Assembly: GCF_902167145.1 (NCBI RefSeq)
Contig: NC_050098.1
Location: forward strand, 128,166,207 to 128,230,206
Direction: 5' to 3'
From: Zea mays
Taxonomy: Eukaryota > Streptophyta > Magnoliopsida > Poales > Poaceae
DNA: 64,000 nucleotides
Numbering within the stretch: position 1 is the stretch's first letter; the number at the start of each line of letters is the position of its first letter. This document shows, piece by piece, positions 21,183 to 32,163 of the stretch. The notes under the pieces were generated by a model. That model saw nothing but the letters and a program-made list of their open reading frames with translations. It was not told where the DNA came from and did no database searches. The translations under genes were made by a program, and so were the position numbers.

Positions 21183-23693
21183 TTAGGCCTTGTTCTTAGG
21201 TACCCAAATGGTCTTGGGTCCTTTGACATTAGAAACAATCACCTTGGGTACCCAAACACAAGTCTTTGAACCCATGTGTTTGCCCCCAACATATTTGGCA
21301 ACTACTTTGCCTGATTTGTTAGTAAGCACATAAGATGCATCAAAAGTCTTAAATGAAATATTAGGTTCATTTGATGCAATAGAAGTTTTCTTCTTAGGCA
21401 ATTTAGCACGGGTTGATTGCCTAGAGCTAGATGCCTCACTCTTATACATAAAAGCATGATTAGAGCCAGAGTGAGACTTCCTAGAGTGAATTCTCCTAAT
21501 TTTGTGCTCGAGATAACCGGCAGGGTACAAAATGTAGCCCTCGTTATCCTGAGGCATGGGAGTCTTGCCCTTAACAAAGTTAGACAATCTTTTAGGAGGG
21601 GCATTGAGTTTGACATTGTCTCCCTGTTGGAAACCAATGCCATCCTTAATGCTAGGGCGTCTCCCACTATAGAGCATGCTTCTAGCAAATTTAAATTTTT
21701 CATTTTCTAAGTCATGATCATCAATCTTAGCACTAAGTTGAGCTATGTGATCATTTTGTTTCTTAATTAACTCTAGGTGATCATGAATAGCATCAACATT
21801 AATGTCTCTACATCTAGTGCAAATAGTAACATGCTCAACAGTAGATGTAGAGGGTTTGCAAGAATTTAGTTCAACAATCTTAGCATGTAATATAGCATTT
21901 CCATCTCTAAGATTGGAAACGGAAACATTGCAAACATTTAATTCCTTAGCCTTAGCAATTAATTTTTCATTTTCATCTCTAAGGCTAGCAAGAGAGGCAT
22001 TTAATTTTTCAATCTTAGCAATTGAACTAGCATAATCATTTCTAAGATTGTCAATCGAATCATCACAAATATTTGATTTCTCAACCTTAGCAATTAATTT
22101 GGCATTTTCATTTCTAAGGTTGGAAATAACATCATGGCAAGTGCTTAGCTCACTAGACAAATTTTCACATTTTTCTACCTCTAGAGCATAAGCATTTTAA
22201 CCTTAACATGCTTTTTATTTTCTTTAATTAGGAAGTCCTCTTGACTATCTAAGAGTTCATCCTTATCATGAATAACACTAATTAATTCATTTAATTTCTC
22301 CTTTTGTTGCATGTTTAGGTTGGCAAAAAGTGTCAATAAATCATCCTCATCATCACTAGAATTAGCCTCATCACTAGATGTTGCATACTTAGTGCAGGAT
22401 CTAGATTTTACCTTCTTCTTCTTGCCGTCCTTTGCCATGAGGCACTTGTGGTCGACGTTGGGAAAGAGAAGGCCCTTGGTGACGGTGATGTTTGCGGCGT
22501 CCTCGTCGGAGGAGGAGTCGGTGGAGCTCTCGTCGGAGTCCCACTTCCGGCAAACATGGGCATCGCCGCCCTTCTTCTTGTAGTACCTCTTCTTTTCTCT
22601 TCTCTTTCCCTTCTTGTCGTCGCCCCTGTCACTATCACTAGATAATGGACATTTTGCAATAAAATGACCGGACTTACCACACTTGTAGCAAACTTTCTTG
22701 GAGCGGGGCTTGTAGTCCTTCCCCCTCCTTTGCTTGAGGATTTGGCGAAAGCTCTTGATGATGAGCACCATTTTCTCGTTGTCGAGCTTGGAGGCGTCGA
22801 TGGGGACCCTACTAGGTGTAGAGTCTTCTTTCTTCTCCTCCGTTGCCTTGAAAGCAACGGGTTGCACATCGGGTGTGGAGGAGGCGCCTTGCTCGATGAT
22901 TTTCTTGGAGCCTTTGATCATCAACTCAAAGCTCACAAATTTTCCTATTACTTCCTCGAGAGACATTAGTTTATATCTTGGATCACCACAAATTAATTGA
23001 ACTTGAGTAGGATTAAGACATACGAGTGATCTAAGAATAACCTTGACCATTTCATGATCATCCCATTTAGTGCTCCCAAGGTTGCACACTTGGTTCACCA
23101 AGGTCTTGAGCTGGTTGTATATGGCTTGTGGATCCTCCCCTTGGTGAAGCATGAAGCGACCGAGCTCCCCCTCGATCGTTTCCCTCTTGATGATCTTGGT
23201 CACCTCGTCTCCTTCGTACGCGGTCTTGAGTACATCCCAAATTTCTTTGGTGCTCTTCAACCCTTACACCTTGTTATACTCCTCTCGACTTAGAGAGGCG
23301 AGGAGTATAGTGGTGGCTTGGGAGTTGAAGTGCCGGATTTGGGCTACTTTGTCCGAGTCATAGCCTTCATCCCCCACGGATGGTTCCTGTGCAACAAACT
23401 CAACAATGTCCCAAATGCTAGCGTGGAGTGAGGTTAGATGGTGCCTCATTTTATCATTCCACATACAATAATCTTCATCGTCAAAAACCGGTGGTTTGCC
23501 TAGTGGGACGGAAAGTAAAGGGGTGCGTTTGGAAATGCAAGGATAGCGTAAGGGGATCTTACTAAACTTCTTGCGCTCATGGCGCTTAGAAGTGACGGAC
23601 GGCATGTCAGAGCCGGAAGTGGATGGCGATGAAGAGTCGGTCTCGTAGTAGACTACCTTCTTCATCTTCTTTTTCTTTTCGCCGCTCCGACGC
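21183..23693 (-). pseudogene. Element C gag, main part
   Basis: This Sirevirus gag is disrupted by element E at its 5' end; the first codons are at 30831-30952. It has a gag core (LGKPPVFDDEDYCMW), a stop at 23261-23263 where Gln is expected (KV-stop-GLK; element F reads KVQGLK), and a zinc knuckle CYKCGKSGHFIAKC. A frameshift near 22170-22190 precedes a coiled-coil region, and the C terminus ends WVPKNKA. Confidence 0.9.
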
Positions 23694-24168
23694 TGTTGGG
23701 GCGAAGGCAAAGACGCCACCCTTCGCTCGAGGCCTTCGCTGCAGTCGTTGGTCCAACGGAGATAAAACGGGCAGGGACACCCTTCGCCCCATACGACATC
23801 AGACGAAGGCCTGCGCCGAGGTCATCTCACCGTGCGGACTCGTCCAGCTCGGAGGCCCACGTGTGATCCGGCCCATTGTAATGGGCCCTGCGTGGCCGCT
23901 GCGCGTTACGGGCCTAATTTGTAAAGGCATCCCTGTAATTACAGTCTGTAACCCTGCTTTATGGGAATATTCTGGGGATAACCTAGGTGTCTAAGGGCAC
24001 ATGCGTCCTTAACACGAGACGCTGGGCGCTCAGATACCTATAAATACCCCCGCACAGTGCCCGTGAGAGGCTAGATTAACAGAGCTTTTGCCATCTCGTG
24101 CGAGAACCCTGTTTACGTCAACTCTCATCCCCGTTGGATCCTCTTGCACCTGGTAGCAAGTTCCAACA
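23694..24168 (+). repeat. Element E 5' LTR (475 bp)
   Basis: It runs TGTTGGGGCGAAGG to AGTTCCAACA, with a TATA box CTATAAATA at 24038-24046. It differs from the 3' copy at about ten sites by hand count. Confidence 0.93.
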
Positions 24169-24181
24169 TTTGGCGCCCACC
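24169..24181 (+). other. Element E primer-binding site
   Basis: TTTGGCGCCCACC follows the LTR directly and shares the TTGGCGCCCACC core with element D. Confidence 0.75.
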
Positions 24182-24208
24182 GTTCGTGCTACGAGAAAAC
24201 CACCCGCG

Positions 24209-25877
24209 ATGGCACCCAAGAAAGCTAACCCGAAGGTTGACGAGGCTGCGAAGGCAGCACTACTTGTTGCAAGAAAGGGCAAGGCCCTCGCCCTCACCCA
24301 ATCCACCTACCAAGAGGCCACTGAAGACGACGTTCTCCGCACCTGCGAAGACGACACTCTCTGCACCTGCGGCCCTGAAGGACAATCGCAGCCACCCCCA
24401 GGCTTCGCCCCACTGAAGGGCGCGGACCTCACCGAGGACGGTGAAGTCCTCGACGTCTCAGCGGAAGAACAGCTACAGCTGCGCGCCCTGCGCCTCAAGA
24501 ACCGCAATCTCCAGAGGCAGAAAGAGATACTGGAGGCCAAGCGCCAGCGCGTGTCCGCACTAGCCAAAGTGCGGCAAATGATATGCGACGAAGAGCAGAA
24601 GGCCCAGGACCTCGAGCGGGAGATCGCGCTGATGCAGCGCGAAGGCCACCTTGGCCTGCAGCACGGGCCACCCATGCAGCAGCAACTGGAAGACACACGC
24701 GAAGGCCACCTCGGCCTGCAGCATGGGCCACCCCTACAACAGCGCGCACAACCGCAAGACCCGCGTTTCCCCCAGCGCGACCACACCTTTTCGCACGCCG
24801 CGCCATTCCAAGGGGTCAACTACCTGGACGAGCGAAGTCCCCTGGCGCCACACCTGCAAGTGATGCCTTGGCCCGCTAACTTCCGGGCAGGGACCTATCC
24901 CAAGTACAACGGCAGCACCGACCCAGCACAATACATAATGAGTTATCAGGTCGCCGTTGCGTCTTCCGAAGGGGACGACGCCACAATGGCCAAGTCTTTC
25001 ATCATCGCCCTCGAAGGCCCAGCTCTCACCTGGTTCACCAGGTTGCCTCCGCTGTCCATTGATTCCTGGAGAAGCCTCTGGGACAAGTTCCTGCTCAACT
25101 TCCAAGGGTACCGCCCAGACACCGACGCCTTGGCCGAACTCTCGCTCTGCAAGCAGCTGGAAAAGGAGACTCTGCGGGAGTATTACCGCAAATTTTTAAC
25201 ACTCAAGTCACAGCTGCCCTCAGTCGATGACCAGATCGCTATCCACTACGCTATCAGTGGCCTTCGCGCCGGCGTCCTCTATAGCCATTGCATCAGAGAT
25301 CCGCCCAAGAACCTCCAGGAATTATATCAGCTGTTTGAAAAATACGCCAAATCCGAAGAGCTCCACCAGCGCAAGGTTGAGTCCCAAAGGAAGCCTAAGG
25401 ATGCTCCACAGTCCAGCCGCACGTGGACGAGGACTTCGCAGCAAGACTCCGGTCGAGACGGCCGCAATCAACAGCAAGTGCACAACATCGCCAACCAGCA
25501 CCCCGCTGCTGAGGCCCCTCGTCGCCAGGAATATCCCCCCCCAGGGCCGCGGAAATGGAACTCGCGGTAGGGGTCGGGGGCGTGCGCAGCCGCCACGCCG
25601 ATTCTACTGCCTCTTCCATGGCGAAGACTGCGCCCACCAAACCAAAGACTGCCCAGAAACGAAGGCCACCAAAGACAGGATGGCACGGGCGCAGCCAGCC
25701 GACAACCCCAGAGTTATCGCGCACACTTACCAGCAACCCCCTCCACCATATATCCACGCCCCCGCCCCGCATCCACCGCACCACGCTTACCAACACCATC
25801 AGGAAGTACAAATCGTACCTCCCCCACCCCCACCACCACACCAGCAACATCAAAACATCCCCCACGCCCCAAAGTAG
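24209..25877 (+). pseudogene. Element E gag (frameshifted)
   Basis: ATG 24209 opens MAPKKANPKVDEAAK. Residues about 90-190 are Glu/Arg/Leu-rich and coiled-coil-like, with a 60-bp in-frame tandem duplication (units at 24641 and 24701, REGHLGLQHGPP). The gypsy retrotransposon gag core follows at about 220-400 (YPKYNGSTDP, ALTWFTRLPP, LREYYRKF). A run of eight C (25535-25542) marks a frameshift; the nucleocapsid part continues in another frame with a Cys/His knuckle (FYCLFHGEDCAHQTKDCPE) and a Pro/His-rich tail to a TAG at 25875-25877. Beyond that stop the same frame continues into protease, so gag and pol were probably once one polyprotein. Confidence 0.88.
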
Positions 25878-28113
25878 GAAGACTTCGCCGATCAGCCGTA
25901 TCGCGGAGTCATTCACATGATAACTAGGGGGTCCAGCACTGACTTCGACACAAAGCGGCAGAAGCGGGACCACTACCGCAGCATCAACCACGTCGCTATC
26001 ACTGGCCCAGTCGTGCAGACAAAGTGGTCCCACATACCGCTAACCTTCGACGCACGAGACGTCGACCTGCGCAGCGCCGCCCACTGCGACGCCATGGTTA
26101 TCAATTGCAGCGTGGCAGGCTGGGACCTGCACAAAGTCCTAGTCGACAATGGCAGTCAGGCGGACATCATCTTCCTCCACGCCTTCGATCGCATGGGCAT
26201 AAGACACAGCCTGCTCAAGCCTTCGGACAACCCGTTGTATGGCTTCGGCGGCAAGGGCACCTTTCCTGTCGGCAAAATAGAGCTGCCTCTCTCCTTCGGT
26301 GTAGCACCCAATGCCCGAAGTGAGCAGGTGACCTTTGATATTGTGGATATGGTATATCCGTACAACGCCATCATGGGCCGGGGCTCCATCAATAAGTTCG
26401 AAGTAGCCATTCACGAACTGTACCTATGTATGAAGATACCAGGTCCGTTAGGCGTTATTACGGTCTACGGCAATCAGCAGACTGCGCGCAACATAGAGCG
26501 GGACTTCGTGCCCGGTCAAAGAAACGTGCACTGCCTCACGGCCCAGCGCGAGGTCCCCGTGCCTGCCAGCCCAACCGATAAACAACACGACAAGGCACAG
26601 CTGCAGAGCAACGACGGGACCAAAACTGTCCCCCTCGACCAGGCCACGCCCAAGCAGATAGTCACTATCAGCGAAGACCTCACTTCGCATGAAGAGGAGA
26701 AGCTCCTCTGCTGCCTGTCCAAAAACAAAGATGTCTTCGCCTGGTCAGCCCTCGGCCTGGTCGGGGTCAGCCGATCCATAATTGAGCACAGCTTGGGAAT
26801 CGACCCTTCGGTGAGGCCGAAAAACAGCGGCTTCGCAAGATGTCCAACGAGAAGACAGAGGCCGCCAAGGCAGAAGTGCACCGCCTCCTGGAAGCCAAAT
26901 TCATCGAGCCGGTGGCTTACCCCACGTGGCTCTCCAACGTTGTGATGGTGCAGAAAAAGAGCGGGAAGTGGCGAATGTGCATCGACTTCACTAGTCTCAA
27001 TAAGGCCTGCCCAAAGGACAACTTCCCGTTGCCGCGGATCGACAAAATAGTCGATAGCGCGGCCGGGTGCGAAGTCATGTCACTCCTCGACTGCTTCTCC
27101 GGTTACCACCAGATATACATGAAGGAGGAAGACAAGGCTAGCACCAGCTTTATAACACCCTTCGGCACATATTGCTTCATCAGAATGCCGGAGGGACTCA
27201 AGAACGCCGGACCCACCTTCTTCAGGCTTACCAAGACAGTGCTCGAAGGGCAAGTTGGCAGAAATATATTCACATATGTGGACGACATCGTTGTCGCCAG
27301 CAAGAGCAAGGCGGACCATCTCACTGACCTCGCCGAGACATTCGCGAACATGCGAGACGCACGACTCCGCCTAAACCCGGAAAAGTGCGTCTTCGGCGTT
27401 CACCAAGGCAAAATATTGGGCTACCTGGTATCACACCGCGGCATCGAGGCCAACCCAACAAAAATTCAAGCCATCATAAACATGAGGCCTCCGCAGTCCG
27501 CCAGAGACGTCCAGCGCTTGACAGGGAGATGGCCGCCCTCAACAGATTCATCTCCAGATCCGCTGAGCGAAGTCTCCCTTTCCTCAAAACTCTCCGTGGC
27601 GCAAAAGACTTCGCTTGGGGACCAGAGCAGGCAGCGGCCTTCGCCTCATTAAAACAGTACCTGTTGGAGTTGGCAGTCCTTACAAGCCCCGACTCTTCAC
27701 TACCTCTGTTGCTCTATGTTGCGGCTTCGCCGCATGCGGTCAGCGCGGCACTGGTGAAGGAGCAGACAGTTGAGGGCGTGATCAGGCAGTGCCCAATTTA
27801 TTACGTCTCCGAAGTGCTGACGCCGTCCAAATGTAACATGATAGAGCTGGAGAAGATTGCCTACGCAGTCGTTATGTCTTCGCGCAAACTGCGCCATTAT
27901 TTTGAAGCATTCAAGGTCCGGGTCACCTCAGACAGGAGACTCGACGAATTGTTCAGAAACCCGGAAGCATCGGTGAGGATTGCCAAGTGGGCGGCCGAAC
28001 TCTCCGGCTACCACATCAATTTCGAGCCCAGGACAGCCATCAAGTCACAAGTCCTAGCAGACTTCGTCGTCGACTGGACTGGGCCAATAACACAGCCGGA
28101 CCCGTCCGCATAA
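25878..28113 (+). pseudogene. Element E protease, reverse transcriptase and RNase H (frameshifted)
   Basis: Protease carries LVDNGSQADI: Asn-Gly follows the catalytic Asp where D has DTG. A frameshift lies at about 26818 (run of A in GCCGAAAAACAG). RT then reads KWRMCIDFTSLNKACPKDNFP and YVDDIVVAS. A second frameshift at about 27530 leads into ALNRFISRSAERSLPF and a gypsy RNase H (LLLYVAASPHAVSAAL), which ends at a TAA at 28111-28113 just before the second RNase H. It is homologous throughout to D pol. Confidence 0.88.
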
Positions 28114-29212
28114 AAGGTTTGGACGATCCACTGCGACGGCGCATGGTGCCATGCGGGGGCAGGCGCCGCGGCAATCATCACCTCGCCAACCGGAGTCAAG
28201 CACAGATACGCGGCTCGCCTCAGCTTCGCTCTGGAATCCGACAGATGCACAAATAACATAGCAGAATACGAAGCAGTCATCCTCGGTCTCCGCAAGCTGA
28301 GGGCCCTTGGGGTCACCACCTGCATCATCAGAACAGACTCCAAGGTAGTTGCTGGCCAGGTCGAGAAAGACTATGCAGCAAAGGACCCCGCACTCATGCA
28401 ATACCTCGCGGCCATCCGAAGTCTCGAGAGACAATTCAAGGGATTCACTTTGCAGCATGTGGATCGGGCCAAGAATGAAGAGGCCGACACATTGGCCAAG
28501 GCTGCCGCCAGAGGCGAGTCCCTGCCCTCCGACGTGTTCTACCACGTCATCGGCACACCAGCCATCCGGAGCCCCGAAGGGCTCCAAATAACCAATGACA
28601 GCGAGGGCCACCGAATAGTCAACCTTATCATGACCGAAGACTGGCGGGCACCAATAACTCTGTTCCTACAGGGGTATTATCACCCAACCGACATCAACAA
28701 GGCCAAGCGCCTCAAACATCGAAGCCGGGACTTCACACTGATTGAGGGCCAACTCTACAAGAAGGGGGTCAGTCAGCCAATGCTCAAATGCGTCACAGAA
28801 ACCGAAGGTGTCCAGATCCTACGCGAAGTCCACAGTGGTACCTGCGGCTCTCACGCAGGGCCAAGGGCCCTAGCTGCTAAGGTGATCCGCCAAGGTTTCT
28901 ACTGGCCCGCAATGATCTACGCCGCAAATCGGGTCACAAGGTCCTGCGAAGCCTGCCAAAAGTTTTCCCCTCGATCAGGCAGCCCTTCGCAATTTACAAA
29001 GCTGATCGCCCACACATGGCCTCTCCAGCGCTGGGGCCTAGACATCGTCGGGCCCCTACCCACGGCTTAGGGGAACCTTAAGTTCGCCTTCGTCGCTGTC
29101 GAATACTTCACCCGGCCGGATCGCGGCTTTGCAGATCCAGCGCGAAGGCAGGACTTCGCACTAGCTTCCCACCATGGGAAGGCATCTGGCGAGGGCACAC
29201 TTCGCCCAACGC
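28114..29212 (+). pseudogene. Element E archaeal-type RNase H and truncated integrase
   Basis: In frame with the preceding RNase H but after its stop, it reads an archaeal-type RNase H (IHCDGAW, TNNIAEYEAVILGL, RTDSKVVAG, NEEADTLAKAA). The integrase zinc-binding domain (CGSHAGPRA, CEACQKF) and the start of the core (QRWGLDIVGPLPT) follow, with a TAG at 29068-29070. The next codons still match (VAVEYFT) and then homology stops at about 29115. The second Asp and the Glu of the D-D-E core are missing, so the integrase is dead through a deletion. Confidence 0.87.
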
Positions 29213-30061
29213 CTAGCCATGCGCCAAGGGCCATACCCTGTACGCCACAAATTCTTCAACCAAATCGCGCCCACTGCTCAGGCCGGCGGCGCACCGAAGG
29301 GCCCCTTCGTCTGCATCCTCCTCCGCCACCTCAAAGGGCGGGTATGCTGAGTAAAAATGCGAACACATCTCAGACATGGGGATCCCCTCATGGTCTTCGA
29401 CGGTACCCTCCGTGACGTAAAACCAAAACTCATTCCAATTGCCCCACTTGTTGCGGGCGCAAGGGACCAACTCGACTACCTCCATCGTGGTCTTGCCGGT
29501 CTTCGGCGTAAACGTACAGGACCCAAACTGAGCAACTTCATCTCCAATCATCCTCTTCTGCCAGTGCAGGCAATAGTACTTCGCAAAGACTTCGACTGAT
29601 GGCTGTCCGCCGTACGAAGTCGTCGCCCAGACATACTTCGACAGAGCCACCACGGCATTCAGAGTCAGCTGATGTATCTGAACGTTAAATCTGCGCAGGA
29701 CTTCTCCAACAAATCGGTGCGCAGGCAGGCAGAGACCGGCGACGAAGAACGCCTCGAACACAACCAACTCGCCTTCTGGCTCGGTGACTTCCTCCGTCCC
29801 CGGGACACGAGCAACTCCGCCGCCAAAGTAACCCAGCCGCTGCATATCTTGCACGCGGACCGACGACATCCGCGACACACCAAAATCCACCGTATCGCCG
29901 GCGCGCAACTCCTCCGCCACCAAAGTACTCAGCGTCTCCTCAGACGAGGCGTCGGCCAGCGGCGAGGCGTCGGCCGGCGGCGTAGCGGCAGCAGAAGAAG
30001 AGGAGGTCGGCATCGCTACGTACCGTCGGCGGCGGCGGGCGGTCTGCTTCACTCGAGCCAG
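29213..30061 (-). pseudogene. Antisense accessory gene of element E (truncated homologue of the D antisense gene)
   Basis: This minus-strand frame begins at CTG (30059-30061), probably a mutated ATG, followed by ARVKQTARRRRR, which is near the histone H3 tail start. An Ala/Ser linker precedes the conserved domain (VVFEAFFVAGLCLPAHRF, NKWGNWNEFWFYV, RDLVEEFVAYRVWPL). That domain matches the D gene piece by piece (IFKSFLKAGLRFPLHG, KWAAGWKSEWFYV, RDLVQEFLAFKVFP). The match ends after the conserved domain; the NLS and coiled-coil part seen in D is lost at the deletion that also removed the integrase core. Function is unknown. Confidence 0.72.
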
Positions 30062-30190
30062 ATCTCCGGTGAACAAGAGCAAGGAGGGCAGACGAGCAGC
30101 AAGACGGTGGAAAAGGCGGCTAGGGTTTTCACGGAGCGCGAAAAGTGAAGTTCAAAAAGCGCCGACCCCCGCCCCCTTTTATACATAGGG
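30062..30190 (-). promoter_or_regulatory. Putative promoter and 5' leader of the E antisense gene
   Basis: The minus strand has TATGTATAAAAGGGGG (TATAAAAG at about 30176-30184), some 115 bp upstream of the start. Between them lies GAAAACCCTAGCCGCC (about 30117-30131), the telo-box-like AAACCCTA found in many plant 5' leaders. This suggests an ordinary RNA polymerase II promoter independent of the LTR. Confidence 0.6.
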
Positions 30191-30350
30191 CGCGGCGCTT
30201 CGGGAAACCCGCAGTCCAACAGTACGGTGTCAATCAACGGTCATGTCAAAAACCCCCGCGGAACCACTTCGAGCGAGGGCAGCGTCTCCGCCATCTAGCG
30301 ACGTCTTCGGCACCAGATGACTTTGTCGAATTGGTCCCTCGGAGGACAAA
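30191..30350. other. Element E spacer before 3' LTR
   Basis: This is non-coding. A short purine-rich tract (CGGAGGACAAA, about 30340-30350) adjoins the 3' LTR and may be the polypurine tract. Confidence 0.5.
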
Positions 30351-30825
30351 TGTTGGGGCGAAGGCAAAGACATCACCCTTCGCTCGAGGCCTTCGCTGCA
30401 GTCGTTGGTCCAACAGAGATAAAACGGGTAGGGACACCCTTCGCCCCATACGACATCAGACGAAGGCCTGCGACGAGGTCATCCCACCGTGCGGACTCGT
30501 CCAGCTCGGAGGCCCACGTGTGATCCGGCCCATTGTAACGGGCCCTGCGTGGCCACTGCGCGTTACGGGCCTAATTTGTAAAGGCATCCCTGTAATTACA
30601 GTCTGTAACCCTGCTTTATGGGAATATTCTGGGGATAACCTAGGTGTCTGAGGGCACATGCGTCCTTAACACGAGACGATGGGCGCTCAGATACCTATAA
30701 ATACCCCCGCACAGTGCCCGTGAGAGGCTAGATTAACAGAGCTTTTGCCATCTCGTGCGAGAACCCTGTTTACGTCAACTCTCATCCCCGTTGGATCCTC
30801 TTGCACCTGGTAGCAAGTTCCAACA
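30351..30825 (+). repeat. Element E 3' LTR (475 bp)
   Basis: This is the partner of 23694-24168. TSD GACGC follows at 30826-30830, after which the gag of element C resumes. Confidence 0.93.
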
Positions 30826-30830
30826 GACGC

Positions 30831-30952
30831 GACTTGTCGTGTGAAGGGGATCCCTTCACCTTGTTGCCGGACTCCTCAGATGGAGCCTTCCCATGGCTTG
30901 TGGCGGGCTTCTCACCGGTCACCATCTCCTTCTTGGCGTGATCTTCTGACAT
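30831..30952 (-). pseudogene. Element C gag, first codons (separated by E)
   Basis: The minus strand opens at an ATG (30950-30952) with MSEDHAKKEMVTGEK and runs in a Lys/Ser-rich frame to the GACGC duplication. It then continues at 23693 as RRSGEKKKKMKK. It is therefore the gag N terminus of the host element, cut off by E. Confidence 0.85.
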
Positions 30953-30986
30953 CACTTCGAGCGGTTAGGCTTTAATGAAGTACCAG

Positions 30987-30998
30987 GCTCTGATACCA
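30987..30998 (-). other. Element C primer-binding site (initiator Met tRNA)
   Basis: The minus strand reads TGGTATCAGAGC, a full 12-base match to the complement of the plant initiator tRNA-Met 3' end, two bases from the LTR. Confidence 0.92.
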
Positions 30999-31000
30999 AT

Positions 31001-32163
31001 TGAAAGTCGCCTAGAGGGGGGTGAATAGGGCGAATCTGAAATTTACAAACTTTAAGCACAACTACAAGCCGGGGTTAGCGTTAGAAATATAAACGAGTCC
31101 GAAAGAGAGGGCGAAAACAAATCACAAGCAAATGAAGAGTGTGACACGGTGATTTGTTTTACTGAGGTTCGGTTCTTGCAAACCTACTCCCCGTTGAGGT
31201 GGTCACAAAGACCGGGTCTCTTTCAACCCTTTCCCTCTCTCAAACGGTCACTTAGACCGAGTGAGCTTCTCTTCTCAATCAAATGGGACACTAAGTCCCC
31301 ACAAGGACCACCACACAATTGGTGTCTCTTGCCTTGGTTACAATTGAGTTGAACACAAGAAAGAATGAAGAAGAAAAGCAATCCAAGCGCAAGAGCTCAA
31401 ATGAACACAAGTTACTCTCTCACGAGTCACTATTTGATTGGAATGATCTTTGGACTTGGGAGAGGATTTGATCTCTTGGGTTGTGTCTTGTACTGAATGC
31501 TATAGCTCTTGTAAGGTGTTTGAAGGTTGAAAACTTGGATGCCATGAATGGTGGTTGGTTGGGGGTATTTATAGCCCCAACCACCAAACTAGCCGTTTGG
31601 TGGAGGCTGCTGTCGCATGGCGCACCGGACAGTCCGGTGCGCCAGCCATGTCACCCGACCGTTAGGGTTTGACCGTTGGAGCTTCTGTCTTCTGGGCCAC
31701 CGAACAGTCTGGTGGTGCACCGGACAGGTCCTGTAGACTGTCTGGTGCGCCTTCTGGCTCTGCTCTGACTTCTGCGCGCACTGTAGTGCATTAACTCCTG
31801 TTGCAGATGACCGTTGGCGCTGTAGTAGCCGTTTCTCCGCTAGCACACCGGACAGTCCGGTGAATCATAGCGGAGCGGCTCCCAGAATTCCCGAAGGTGA
31901 GCAGTTCGGAGTTGAGTTCCCTGGTGCACCGGACACTGTCCGGTGGTGCACCAGACACTCCGGTGCGCCAGACCAGGGCACACTTCGGTTGTCTTTTGCT
32001 CTCTTTGTTTGAACCCTTTCTTGGTCTTTTTATTGGTTTATTGTGAACCTTTGACACCTGTAAAACTTATAGTCTAGAGCAAACTAGTTAGTTTAATTAT
32101 TTGTGTTGGGCAATTCAACCACCAAAATCAATTAGGAAAAGGTGTAAGCCTATTTCCCTTTCA
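31001..32163 (-). repeat. Element C 5' LTR (1163 bp)
   Basis: The minus strand starts TGAAAGGGAAATAGGC at 32163 and ends GGCGACTTTCA at 31001. It contains CACCGGACAGTCCGGTG-type palindromes (about 31622-31980, several decayed) and a CTATAAATA box (about 31566-31574). The flank GTCAC is at 32164-32168. Confidence 0.92.

Larger units (their letters stand above)
23694..30825 (+). mobile_element. Element E: degraded Tat-lineage Ty3/gypsy element with an antisense gene
   Basis: The element is 7132 bp with 475-bp LTRs at 23694-24168 and 30351-30825 that differ at about ten positions. TSD GACGC lies at 23689-23693 and 30826-30830, inside the gag of element C. In plus-strand order it has LTR, primer site, gag, PR-RT-RNaseH, archaeal-type RNaseH, an integrase start cut by a deletion, an oppositely oriented gene remnant, and LTR. 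Its layout matches element D. Several frameshifts make it non-autonomous. Confidence 0.93.
7292..32163 (-). mobile_element. Element C: old Sirevirus, host of A, D and E
   Basis: This is a minus-strand Ty1/copia element whose pieces are split by D (9275-18716) and E (23694-30825), with A inserted in its 3' LTR. The pieces are 3' LTR remnant 7292-7684, pol end 8525-9274, pol 18722-21173, gag 21183-23693 and 30831-30952, primer site 30987-30998, and 5' LTR 31001-32163. The right flank GTCAC (32164-32168) would be one TSD copy; the other is outside the window. Many nonsense and frameshift changes show it is dead. The two LTRs differ at roughly 13 of 370 comparable bases by eye. Confidence 0.92.

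Noticed and set aside
24307..26033. Long antisense open frames across E gag (up to 212 codons)
   Set aside because: They are GC-rich shadows of gag and protease with no domain and no promoter, unlike the supported antisense gene at 29213-30061.
29357..30148. Plus-strand frames opposite the E antisense gene
   Set aside because: They are shadows; the minus strand carries the sequence homologous to the D accessory protein.
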